This document shows positions 1-10,961 of a stretch of DNA of 64,000 nt, piece by piece. Positions within the stretch are counted from its first letter, which is position 1; the number at the start of each line of letters is the position of its first letter. The notes beneath the pieces were generated by a model. That model saw only the letters and a list, made by a program, of their open reading frames with translations. It did not search any database and had not been told where the DNA came from. Made by a program: the position numbers and the translations under genes. Source of the stretch: Adineta ricciae (lineage: Eukaryota > Rotifera > Eurotatoria > Adinetida > Adinetidae); NCBI GenBank assembly GCA_905250025.1, contig CAJNOJ010000095.1, positions 248,001 to 312,000 of the forward strand, in the 5' to 3' direction.

Positions 1-3000
1 CAACAACAGGTACGAAATAACCAGCAATTGTATCTGCTAGTGCTTGAATGGGTGCTTTCGATGTTTGTGCTTCTTCGACCAATTTAATAATTTGTTTCAG
101 CGCTGTATCATGACCGACATGTGTAGCACGAACTAATAACATTCCATTTAAATTCTTCGTGCCACCGACAACTTGTGAGCCGACGGTTTTTTCGACTGGC
201 ATTGATTCACCTGTTAACAATGATTCATCGCACGTTGATGTACCTTCGATAACTCGGCCATCGGTTGGAATAGTTCCTCCTGGTAGAACTTTCAAGATGT
301 CATTACGTTGAATCAATTTAGCTAGAATCGTTTTTTCGGAAAGAATTTCGCCGGTTTGTTCATCTAACTGAACTAATGTTCCTTGTGGCGGTTGTAATGA
401 CAACAATTTTGTTAGAGCATCTGATGTTTTACCCTGAATGGACAACATTTTTTTAGAATCTTCTTACACGTATTCTCGAAAACGAACCTTCGCAATATGC
501 TCGAGCCATCGTCCAAGTGCAACGAACATCATCAGCATGGGTGGAACATCGAAAAACGTTATAGGACTAGGAAGATTTTGATAAATATTAAACAGAACCA
601 CAATACAGGAATAAACATATGCTGTCGTAGTAGCCATAACGATCAAGACATCCATGTTTGCAGAGCCATGCTTGATTGCTTTAAATGCTTGAATGTAAAA
701 ATAACGACCACTGATCCACTATGAAAAGGTATGCATAGGAATAATGAAAAGGAAAGCGAAAGATTACGCACTTGAACTGGCGTAGACAAAAGAAACATAA
801 TGAGATTCTCGAGCGATAGGCCGCGCATGACTTGAGGAGCTTCTTCGTGATTTTTCCATTTGTACATGAATGCCATCATAATGATCATGGCTGGAACACC
901 AAAAATAGCCGACAGAAGGAATGAATTTCGCCAACGTCGAGTTTCGCGTCGATGAATTTTTGCCAAGCTGGATGCTTTCGAATCTTCACTGACTAATGAA
1001 GCAGGAAAACCAATAGCCTATCAATGACAAACAAAATATTTTCTTCGCTATCCAAAAACAAGGCTTCCTATATACATCAAGTTCACGGATAATATCTCTT
1101 GGGCCGATCTTTGAAGAATCGTATTTGAATCTACCACGGTGAGTCAACAGAGCGACTTCAGCGCTATGCACTCCGGGCAGTTTTGCAATAGACGTTTCGA
1201 TTTTCCGAACACATGATGCGCATGTCATATTCTCAATCTTAAACATAGAATGATCGATGAAACATCTCGCTGGTGACAATTTCCGTTTACATACACTCAG
1301 ATCGATGATATCGACACCACTTTCTACTTTTTCCAGTACTTCAGCACGAAAACCGAGTTCATTGATTAAATGAGCAATTTGAGACGGAATGATATATTCT
1401 GGATTATATTCAACTTCAGCTTTATTTGACAAAAGCGCAACACGCACACCATAAATTCCTAATTGAAGGACCAAACTTTAAAAAAAAACCATCATTTTGT
1501 CAAAACGTGATTACCTTCAACTTTGGAAAGATTTCGTTCGATCGAATCAACACAACTGGCGCAAGTCATTCCGATAATACTTATCGAACACGTCTCAGTA
1601 TCATCGACGACTGGTGATCGTTTAGCAATCGCCTGTCGAGGTTTTGATTGTTTAGTATTTTCACCTAAAAAAAAGTCAGTGCTGTTTATCATCTAAGTCA
1701 ATACTATTCATCAAGCAAATATGCAAAACTTTGTTTGTTCTCTTTCATTTTCAATTCAAATTGATTATTGACAGGAATTCCGATTAATTATCAGTTGTCT
1801 ACTGCCTTTCAAGATAACATATTATTTGAACAGCAAGAGCTGATCAAACAGACATGATTCGAATTATTCACATATGTCCTAATGCGTCATTACACAAAGA
1901 TTACACGATAAACCAAACTGGATTAGTGATAAAATAAGAAAACTAGTCTTCGCGTTTCGCTTAATACACTTCCTGTGTTCTGTATATAACAAATCGATAT
2001 ACGCCTGACTTTTTCGTGTTCTGTGAAAATAATAGGAGATTAATGCTCGATTACTTTGACATTTGACAATGGTTTTTCTTTCAAAACGTTATCGAAAAAC
2101 AAAAAGAACGAACCTGTTAAAATTGGTGTATTTGAACTGACATCATTTTCTAAAATAAAAACCAAACGATGAAATCCTATAGCTCAACGAGTGAATTAAC
2201 CTTTTGATATATCTGTATCATTTGCCGTGACCACTGCAACTTGAAAATCGAGCGATTCAATTTCTTTGACAACCATCGAGAGAGGAATTATATTCGGATC
2301 ATAAAGAATATTTGCTGATTGATCATCAAATGTAACTTTAATATGATGTATGCCGGGTAAATCTTCCACGGTTTGTGTAATGTTCATCACACAAGAATTA
2401 CAGTGCATACCCTGCACGCGTAGGTAAGCTCGGACGATGTTTTCAAGTTTTGGATTGACTTTATAGCCGATTGACTGTAATTTTTGATAGATTGTATAAG
2501 GATCCGTTTGATTTTTGTCATAGGTGAGAAGAACACGAGAGCTATCGTTTTTTACAGGGAAAACTACATTGGAAATTCCGGGAATCGCCGAAATACGTTG
2601 AGTAGCGGTGGGAATATTTTCATCGGATATTCCACCGAGTTCGACATCCAGATTGTCGGTCGACGCCGTCGCATCAAGCTCAGCATTGAAGCCCATTGTA
2701 TTAATACGTTCTATGATCTGATTTATATGAATTTCATTCGGATTGTAAACAACAGTTCCTAATTTATTTTCTAACGAAACCTGAAAAGAGCGCAATCAGT
2801 TGAAGGTTTTCAACAGCCTCTGACTTTTTGTTTTCGCTTACGTGAATTGATTTGATGGCTGGTACTTTGTTTAATGTGCTTTCGATGTTGCGCACACAAC
2901 TCCCACATGTCATGCCATTAATGCGAATTTGCTGCGTTGATTCATCCATCATGACCAGTGACGATGCAACTTTTCTTATAGTACTTATGTGATCGAAGTC

Positions 3001-3075
3001 ATCATTTATATATAAACATATGAGTGATGAAGAAAATATATATTCACGTGAAATGCGATTGGACGGAGATGACAT
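1..3075 (-). CDS. ATP7: Copper-transporting P1B-type ATPase (ATP7A/B-like), 3' part outside the window
   Basis: Cu(I)-pumping ATPase of the trans-Golgi/plasma membrane. Reading leftwards, the N-terminus holds metal-binding HMA repeats: GMTCGSC near 2910, a degenerate repeat without CxxC, GMHCNSC near 2400, GMTCASC near 1565 and NMTCASC near 1220. The first membrane helices follow (about 950-480). The actuator-domain loop with DESLLTGES lies near 215. The gene leaves the window before the CPC helix and the phosphorylation domain. Exons join cleanly, for example HIAK to [10 protein letters not shown] across the intron just below 470, which matches the vertebrate junction. One intron (about 1667-2201) is roughly 535 bp, long for this genome. 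The start could be 3075 or the MMDES methionines at 2952/2949; the latter places the first HMA where it sits in vertebrate ATP7. Divergent from VPS41. Confidence 0.93.
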
Positions 3076-3218
3076 AGTTTTATCGTGTCGACAGATGTTG
3101 TGCGCGTCGTTCGATGCTATTGGCTCGTTGCTGCGAACCAATAGAAAAGTGCCCATCTGACATAGTGGATAGTAAACGTATTTCTTTCGGTGGTATTTGG
3201 TGAAAATTCAACGAAATC
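3076..3218. promoter_or_regulatory. Bidirectional promoter region, ATP7 / VPS41
   Basis: 143 bp between the outermost divergent ATGs (266 bp if ATP7 starts at 2952). Both genes must be driven from this interval or share it as 5'UTR. Confidence 0.5.
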
Positions 3219-6200
3219 ATGGCTTTGCAAGCACATAAAAAGATAGACGATGCTGGAAATGAAGAGAACGACGATGGTGGAGACTATGACGACGAACCGG
3301 TATTCAAATTTTCCAAAGTTACGCTCTCCTCGTCGGTATCTCGGAAGGCAAATGATGATAACAAGAGTACACCAGATTATCTTAGCTGTATTGCTGTTCA
3401 TGAACGATTTCTTGTGATTGGAAAAAATACAGGTGATATATTAATCACCGATCATTTGGGGACTATAATCCCTCAATTTCATATTCAAGCAGTAAGAAAA
3501 CTTCCTAGATTTACCGTCGCAAATCGATCATCTCTTGTTTTCCTAGCATACATATCCCGTCAATGCGATATCGATTGATGCTAATGGTGATTATATTGCG
3601 AGTTGTTGTCAAGAAGGACGAGTAATTGTTTGAAATGACTGAAATACCAAATGAAAACAAGTTTTCGCTTTAGGTTAAAATATCCGGTTTATTTAGTAAA
3701 AACGATGATCAATTAAATGCGTTCTCTCGACCGATAAAAGCCGTCTGCCTAGATCCATTTTTTTCGAAATCAAAACAGTACGTTACAGGTGATACATCCG
3801 TAAGTTTACCAGAAGACCTCTCGTTTCTGTAGATAGAAAGTCTGTTTTTATCCAATAGCTTATTCTCAATGAACGAGGTTTACTGGGACGACATAAATCT
3901 ACAACTTTATTCGATTTTAAAGGTGGACTTATTCATACACTTCGTTGGAAAGAATCACTGATTGCTGTCGCTAACGATAGAGTAATTTTTGCCAAAAAGC
4001 GAATGTGAATTCTCTTATTCGCTAAACATTGCAGGGTGTTGGTGTTTATGATTTGCGTGCGCGTCGATTAGTTGGATTCGAATATACAGAACCTCAACCA
4101 GGGTATATTTTCCTACAAAATTTTGTACATCGATACGCAACATTCAATCTAGATTTGCACCGGGTATCTATCCAAGTAGAGTATCATGGAATGATGCCAC
4201 AACGTTAGTCGCTGCATGTGCAAAAACGATTAAAATCGTCACTATTGTAAATGACCCAACAAATGATCATCAATCAACTGTACCGAAGAAGTCCATGAAT
4301 ATAGGTTAGAGGATATTCACTGTTATTTTTCGAAATCGAATGTGTTCTTTAGTTATGACGTTTAAAATCGAATTCTACGCATGTGGTTTAACATCAGTTA
4401 ATCGGGATTTATTTTTGCTTGGTATTGAAGATTACAGTATAGCAGTAAAGACTTTTCTTTTTCGCATCTATATCATTGAAATATATTTGTATGATCTGGC
4501 ATATAGAATGGTGTAACCGATCCGTCGCTAACGGTTCTACAGTCAATCGACAGAAACTATGAAGAAAAAGCCCATGATCGGTTTGTATTGTCACGAAATA
4601 AAGACACATCACCATTTCAATTTCAGCTCGGTAAGATTCGTTGACAAATAGGAAAAAGAAGATTTTTAAAGAGATGTTTTGCATAGAATATCTACCTGAC
4701 GAGCGATGTTTTTTCATTCTGTCTCCTTATGATATAATTAAAGCGGAACATCGAAATTATGATGATCATATCGATTATTTAATCAGCAAGAAGCGATTCG
4801 ACGAAGCAATCCAAGCATTCGAGCAACCGAAAAACACGACTGATAAACCACAGCGACATACAAAACGAGTGAGGGATAATTTAAAGAACTTGAAAACATA
4901 CCTGTATTGATCTGTAATTGCAGAGTGTCTATCAAGAATATGTTAAAGAATTAATTGAAAATGGCCAGTCGAAAACAGCCGTGAAATTGTTTCCTGACGT
5001 CTATAAAACAGCTGAAGAATGGGAAGAACAGATCCAAAAGTTTATCGATCGAAAAGAACTCGATGTAAGCTGAAAAGACAAAGCAAGCGATTCATTTCTT
5101 TCTGAACTTCATCAATCTAGATCATCACTCCGTATATTCCAACCGTTTTACCAAAATTGAATCCAACCGCTTATGACAAAGTATTGGAAACATATCTAAG
5201 CGAGAAAAAATACGATGTAAGTCAACAAACTCTAAGCAAATCTCAAAACATACGCAAAACTGTTCAGAAATACGCTTTGGACTTATTCGTCCTAGAATGG
5301 AGCTGCAATGTTCACACCCGCTACTAATCATACCTTGTTTTTATTAGAAATTAAAAGAATTACTAACAACTTGGCCGTCCGATATATACAACGTAACGAG
5401 TATCGATCATTTGACACGAATCAAGATGGATGATGATCATACATCAAAAACTTTACTTGAATGTTCAGCTATTTTGTAAATACGAAATCGATTTTCGATT
5501 CTCATTGTATATTTCTCGCTTATAGGGCTGAAAAACAAGGCAATGTAGTGAAAACATTGGACATCTATTTGAAGTAATTAAAGAGGCTCGTGGAGTTCAG
5601 CATATATTTGTTCGATTTTAGAATGCGGAATATCCAAGTTTTCCAACTGATTGACCGGAAAAATCTTCATAGCGAGATTCTTCCGCACATTGAAACACTC
5701 ATGACAATTGACAAAAATGTATGTCACATATCCTAGAACGATAAGATCACTATGCTAACGTGTATGACTTTAGTTAACACTCGACATGTTGGTTAACCAT
5801 GTAGATATATTACCGGTAGGTTTATTAAGAAATCAATTATGTAACTTTAGTTTCAATTCGTAGGTCAAATCAGTTTACAATGTCCTTCAGAAAAACTCAA
5901 GGTTTTTACATGCGGTTAGTAAGAAAGAATTTGGTTTTAAAATGAATCGTTCTATCGTCGTCGGTTTGATTATTAGTATCTTGATGCTGTGTTCTCGAAA
6001 AATCCAAGCGACACACGAGATTATTATACACTCCAAGTAACGCTGTATGCGGAATACGACACGACAAAGCTGATGGGATTTCTGCGTAAAGCTGGAAGTT
6101 ATAGTATACAGGACGCCATTTTGATTTGTGAAAAGAAAAAATTGTATCCTGAAGCTGTTTTCCTTTACGGTATAGAATTCATTGTAATAGGGTGAGGAAC

Positions 6201-7055
6201 GAAGGCAAGATTCGATTTTAGGTCGAGCGGGTAATGGGCGCGTCGCTTTGCAGACAATTCTTGATAAATTGAATGATATCGAAGGAGCGATTGCATTTTG
6301 TCGCGAAACAGGTGATCAAACATTATGGCCAGTCTTGATCGAAGCATCGCAGAATAAACCAGGTAGTTATCACCTGACTGATTCTATCCAGGCTATTCGG
6401 GTTTTGTTTGTATTGTAGAGTTTATCAGAGGTTTATTGAATCATGCTGGTAGCGATATGAACTTGAAAGAGTTAATTGATTCGATCCGCGATGATTTACG
6501 AATTCCTGGTTTACGAGATTCACTGTGTAAAATCATGCAGGATTATAATATTCAGGTTTGTTCGTTGTGAACCTAATCCTTTGTTTGCTTGCCAGACAAC
6601 TTTTGCTATTGAATATATTTTATTAGATGTCTCTATCGGAATCTTGTCGAAAAATAATTGTACATGACTGTTTGGGTCTACGTAAGAAGACAATCACATT
6701 GCTTCAAAGTGGTTATTCAGTCAAAGGTATGCTCTCACGTTCTCTTCGAGCTCTTGACCTGACTATTCGATTTCGTAGATACCGATCTTTGTGCGAAATG
6801 TCACAATCCTGTTTACACTTCTGGTAAGTTTCGGTCACTATGCGAATAAAACATGTCTCTATTTGCTTTTTGTAAAGGTACTTTGACCAATCTTCCAGTA
6901 TCTGTCTTTTTCTGTTTACATGTCTTCCATACCAAATGTATCGAAACGAATCCGGTAAGAGAAAAATGTTTTTAATGGATATGGATATACAAGGATTGTA
7001 CATTTAGGATGTTTGTGGTGTATGTTCGACTACTTCTCTGTTCGGTGCGGCTTAA
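3219..7055 (+). CDS. VPS41: VPS41, HOPS complex subunit
   Basis: Subunit of the HOPS tethering complex that drives fusion of late endosomes and AP-3 carriers with lysosomes. About 15 exons with short introns. The first part is a WD40-like propeller (exon 1 has CIAVHERFLVIGKNTGDI; after the first intron HTYPVNAISIDANGDYIASC). The middle is clathrin-heavy-chain-like repeat, with DDHIDYLISKKRFDEAIQAF near 4760 and LYAEYDTTKLMGFLRKAGSY near 6045, both diagnostic of VPS41. The C-terminus is a RING-H2 finger (LCAKCHNP, then CLHVFHTKC, then CGVC) at about 6780-7055. The stop is at 7053-7055 after the last exon (DVCGVCSTTSLFGAA). First gene of a tight (+) series with PDCD2L and ALG5. Confidence 0.95.
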
Positions 7056-7378
7056 TTTTCAAAAGAATCAATTGCATATTTCAAATTTTCAGCCGAGTGA
7101 ATCAACCATTTCGTCTTTCTTCTTCTCTCCGTCCTAATTTATTCATTCACAGTGATTTTCTTTTTCTTGCTCGTGAGCGCGTGTGTATATGTAATTGTAA
7201 CCGAAACTGATCAGCAATAGGAAAAACAAACAACAGTAAAACTTGATTGTGCATATTTCTTGAAACAAACTTTTCCTCTCTTTCGATTCGTTATGTCAAA
7301 TGTAAGAGACTATTATTCAAAGATAATTATTTGATGATTGTATGTATGTGACTGTTGTTACGTTTTTTTTAAAAATAC

Positions 7379-7385
7379 GTTTCAG
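7379..7385 (+). promoter_or_regulatory. Splice acceptor abutting the PDCD2L start codon
   Basis: Pyrimidine-rich GTTTCAG ends immediately before the ATG at 7386. It is either a spliced-leader trans-splice acceptor or the end of a 5'UTR intron. VPS41 ends 330 bp upstream on the same strand. Confidence 0.5.
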
Positions 7386-8847
7386 ATGGTTTTACTTGGA
7401 TTTCTCGATGAACCGAGAGGAGGAAAGATGGGCGCTGATGATGACCCATCTAACTGGACGATTTCCAGAATTGGCGGACAGCCAGTTAGTATGAATAGGA
7501 TCGACTTTCGTTTTAATCGTGAATTCCATTTAGGCCTTTCCAAGTGCCGCAGTTTCAAACAAGTTGAAATCTTCTCTCGTCTGCGCTAAATGTCAAAAAG
7601 AACAAGTATTTGTCTGTCAACTATACTGTCCGTTGGCTGGGCATAAATACGATCGTGCTTTGTATCTGTTCGCATGTCGGAATCCATCGTGTTGGAATGC
7701 GTCAGCTAGGTTTGTTTGATTGATTTAGCATAAAATTGAGGTTTAAGATACGACATTCTTTAGTTGGACTGCAATCCGGTGTCAAACTTATGATGAAACA
7801 GTGGAAGAAATCGCATCAGCTGAAACTGAACCGATCGAAACCATTCCATTATCATCTACCGATTGGTGTGATGATGCCGATGCTTGGAATAGCGATGCAG
7901 AAGACGATCCAGCTCCTAAGAAAAAGCCGTCGTCAGTTCCAACAACAGCAACGAAGAAAGAAATCAAATCGGAGCCTGAAGTTATGCTCAACTCGATGAA
8001 AATCGATGACGAAAATGAGAAATCGTCCAGTGACGATGACAGTGACGATGAAGGAATGGATGCTAGTACGAAAAAGAAAACAAAAGAGAAAAACTTATCG
8101 GTTGCTTCGTCCGATGCTTTCAATGAATGGAAGAAGAATAATCTTAAAACGTGTGAGCTGGATGTGTCGACAAGTGCATCGTTTCCGTTTTATTACATCG
8201 AGATCGACGAAGAAGATGCGGTTGTGAACGAAGCAAAGTTAAATGAACAGAAGAAGTTGAAAAAGGCGATGAAGAATCTTAACAATATCGATGAAGATGA
8301 CGATGATGATGAAACAGCAAAAGGTGGCAAAGAGTAAGGTTTTCTTCGTATTTCTAACGTAACCAAGCCGGATCTTTTTAGGAAATACGAAAAAACGCCA
8401 GAAATAGAACACGGCGACATCGTCTTCTATCGCTTCCAACAAAAAATCCGATACGCACCCGATCAAATCATTCGGTAAGACTTTCGAAATCGGTACACAT
8501 CAGCATTCTTCTTCTATAGTTATGACTGGTCCGGCAGTCCATTGATTCTTACGAAAATCGACAACAGCACCTTATCTGCTCAAAAATGTCGCCATTGTCA
8601 ATCTTCGTGTGCTTTCGAGTTTCAATTGATGCCAGCATTGGTGAATTTCCTTAAAATCGATAAGCAAATAGGTATGCGAGCATTGTTCCATTGCACCATT
8701 GAAAATCACTGTTTCAATTTAGGTTTGGAATTCGGTACAGTATTCGTGTACACATGTTCCGCGAATTGTTGGGATGATAATAATGATTTGTATCGATTTG
8801 AAAATGTTTTCGTTCAAGCTGATCCCGATCAAAATTTATTTGATTAA
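7386..8847 (+). CDS. PDCD2L: PDCD2-like protein (PDCD2L)
   Basis: Cytoplasmic PDCD2/TSR4-family protein; family members act as chaperones or adaptors for ribosomal protein uS5 in 40S maturation. Six exons (7386-7484, 7534-7709, 7764-8333, 8382-8474, 8520-8671, 8723-8847) join in frame to 404 residues; human PDCD2L is about 358. The N-terminus VLLGFLDEP and the zinc-binding half (CAKCQKEQVFVCQLYCP, then FACRNPSC) are followed by an acidic, low-complexity insert (about residues 115-220) that accounts for the extra length. The PDCD2_C domain follows: KYEKTPEIEHGD, FEFQLMPALVNFLK, EFGTVFVYTC. The start methionine sits directly after a TTTCAG acceptor. An AATAAA overlaps the stop codon. Confidence 0.93.
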
Positions 8848-8851
8848 TAAA
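8846..8851 (+). terminator. Poly(A) signal AATAAA overlapping the PDCD2L stop codon
   Basis: AATAAA begins inside the TAA stop (8845-8847) and lies 34 bp before the ALG5 start. Such crowding is expected inside a polycistronic unit resolved by trans-splicing. Confidence 0.55.
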
Positions 8852-8873
8852 AAGAACTAAAAAAATATCGTTA

Positions 8874-8884
8874 TTTGTTTTCAG
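8874..8884 (+). promoter_or_regulatory. Splice acceptor abutting the ALG5 start codon
   Basis: T-rich tract ending in TTTTCAG directly before ATG 8885. Only 37 bp separate the PDCD2L stop from the ALG5 start, too little for an independent promoter plus a cis-spliced 5'UTR intron unless its donor lies inside PDCD2L. A trans-splice acceptor is the simplest reading. Confidence 0.6.
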
Positions 8885-10236
8885 ATGATTGAACAGCTGC
8901 TGTTAGTCTTCCTCGTGCTTGCGATACTTGGACTTCTTGGTCTAAGTGTAAGTGGAGCTGGTCACTTTTGAGAAACAACGAGTTTTTCTCTTCGTAGACG
9001 ATTTGTTTGCTCCGGTCGTTTAAAATGGCACCTCGAAGTGAAAATGAAAACTATTATCAAGATCCGAAGAGTAAATCTCGAAAGAAATTTCCATCACTGA
9101 ATGATCCACCTTCAAAGTACCTCTCCGTGATCATTCCAGCTTACAAAGAAGTCGACCGCTGTATGATAACCGGGATTTCGATTTCCTCACCTTTCTCGTT
9201 TTTCTAGTGCCAAGCATGATCAAAGACACAATGAGTTATTTGGAAAACCGTCAGGTTGGCAACAAATGTCTCTTGATGATAAAAATCTTCTGTCATTATT
9301 TTTAGGCGAAAGATTCCTCATTCACCTATGAACTAATCATTGTTGACGATGGTAGTCCTGATAAAACTAGCGAGGTAAGATCAATGACGAATTTCTCGTA
9401 TCTAATCGGACTATTTTTTTAAACTTCAGGTGGCTCTTCAATACAGTGTTCAATACGGAACAGATATCGTTCGAGTATTAACTCTCGATGCTAATCGAGG
9501 TAAAGGTGGTGCTGTTCGAATGGTGAGGTAGCGTATTTGCAAATTTTTATGTATATATTGTGTGTTTTCTAGGGTGTTCTAAGCGCTCGAGGTCAATGGA
9601 TTTTGTTTGCTGATGCCGATGGTGCAACACAATTCAGTGACTTTTCTAAAGTTGAAAAACGAGCTCTCGATAGAATGAAAGTAAGGCGAAGATATTGATC
9701 AAAATTCGATGCGATTGATCAAAATTTAGGATAACAATGTTGTTGTCTGTGGTTCGAGACGACATTTGGAAAAGGAATCTGTTGCTCAAGTATGACGATC
9801 TATCTCGTTATCGAACATTCGTCATTTTTATCTTGTAGAGATCAGCGTTCCGTACATTACTTATGTATGTGTTCCATTTTGAAGTTTGGTTATTCGCCGT
9901 GAAGTCTATCCGTGATACTCAGTGTGGTTTCAAGTTGTTTTCTCGTGAAAGTTCGCGTCGAATTTTTTCTCAAATGCATGTCGAACGATGGTAAACGAAG
10001 AAAGAAATCTAAATCGTTCGAACTTGAGTTTTCTCTTCAGGTCATTTGATGTGGAACTCTTATACATTGCCGAACATTTGAACATTCCAATTGTTGAAGT
10101 CGATGTGAACTGGCAGGAAATACCCGGCTCCAAACTCGATCCATTTACTGCTTCGTTTCAAATGGGTATTGATATTTTAGCTATCTGGTTACGATATGTC
10201 TTACAAATTTGGACAATTCAACGTAAAATTGAATGA
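8885..10236 (+). CDS. ALG5: Dolichyl-phosphate beta-glucosyltransferase ALG5
   Basis: ER membrane glycosyltransferase (GT2) that makes dolichol-P-glucose from UDP-glucose for the last steps of N-glycan precursor assembly. Exon 1 encodes a hydrophobic anchor (LLLVFLVLAILGLLGLS). The catalytic GT2 fold follows: YLSVIIPAYKEVDR near 9120, ELIIVDDGSPDKTSE near 9330, LDANRGKGGAVRMG near 9490 and the acidic metal site LFADADGATQFSDF near 9610. Next come VVCGSRRHLEKESVAQRS and the C-terminal DTQCGFKLFSRE near 9920, a hallmark of ALG5. The last exon ends IWTIQRKIE. Introns are about 45-60 bp. Downstream member of the VPS41-PDCD2L-ALG5 series. Confidence 0.95.
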
Positions 10237-10961
10237 CAAACATAGAATATAATCGGGTGATTTTTCTTCTCTTTCGTTGTTACACATTTTGTTATACTGA
10301 TCACTGACTTTAGTCCCTTATTTATCATTGAAATCTGCTTTTTAACAAGAGAAAATAAAGTTCTTCTGCTTCTTCTACTATATGCTAAAGATGATTAAAC
10401 TAAATTTGGAAGAATCACGAAAGGATCTTCTCATCTACCTAAGTCAACAAAAGAAGTGTTCACAAACAAGTTTTGCACATCGGCTTGCGTGTCAATGTCA
10501 TTGATCGCTAATTGAAATTTAGTAAATAATCTCCTAAATCAACATTGAACTCGACTCTGTGGGTTAATTTTCTTTCTCATCCCACAAGATTTATTAATCA
10601 GTTATACAGTCCGTATCAAATCAATCAAGATTTCATTCTTTGATAATCAAGACTTAGTCCCATGCGTGCACGGTCTTTCTTTTCGACAACATATTGATTT
10701 TAAAGCGAAGAGAAAACTTCGGATATTGTTCTCATGTGAATATGAGATTGACAAGATCTAATCTTGATTGAGTCACACAAGGAGAGTTTTTGTAGGCTTA
10801 GCGTGCTTTGAGAATCGAGAAGGATAAACAGAAATCTCAGATTGCGATGCATTTCATTTCAAGAACAGAAGTAAAGAAGCGATTCCAGTCGTTGATTGTC
10901 GACATTCTTTCCAGTTTTGTTCTTACTATTCTCGATTTTGAACGAAAAAGACAGTTTCGCG
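10237..10961. other. Intergenic, ALG5 to HDC-like gene
   Basis: About 725 bp, AT-rich, with no convincing ORF. AATAAA near 10354 is a plausible ALG5 poly(A) signal. A TTTCCAG acceptor at about 10909-10915 lies shortly before the next start, so part is probably 5'UTR or 5' intron of the decarboxylase. Confidence 0.4.

Noticed and set aside
7788-8123. Minus-strand Ser-rich open frame inside PDCD2L
   Set aside because: Antisense shadow of the acidic Asp/Glu-rich insert of PDCD2L.
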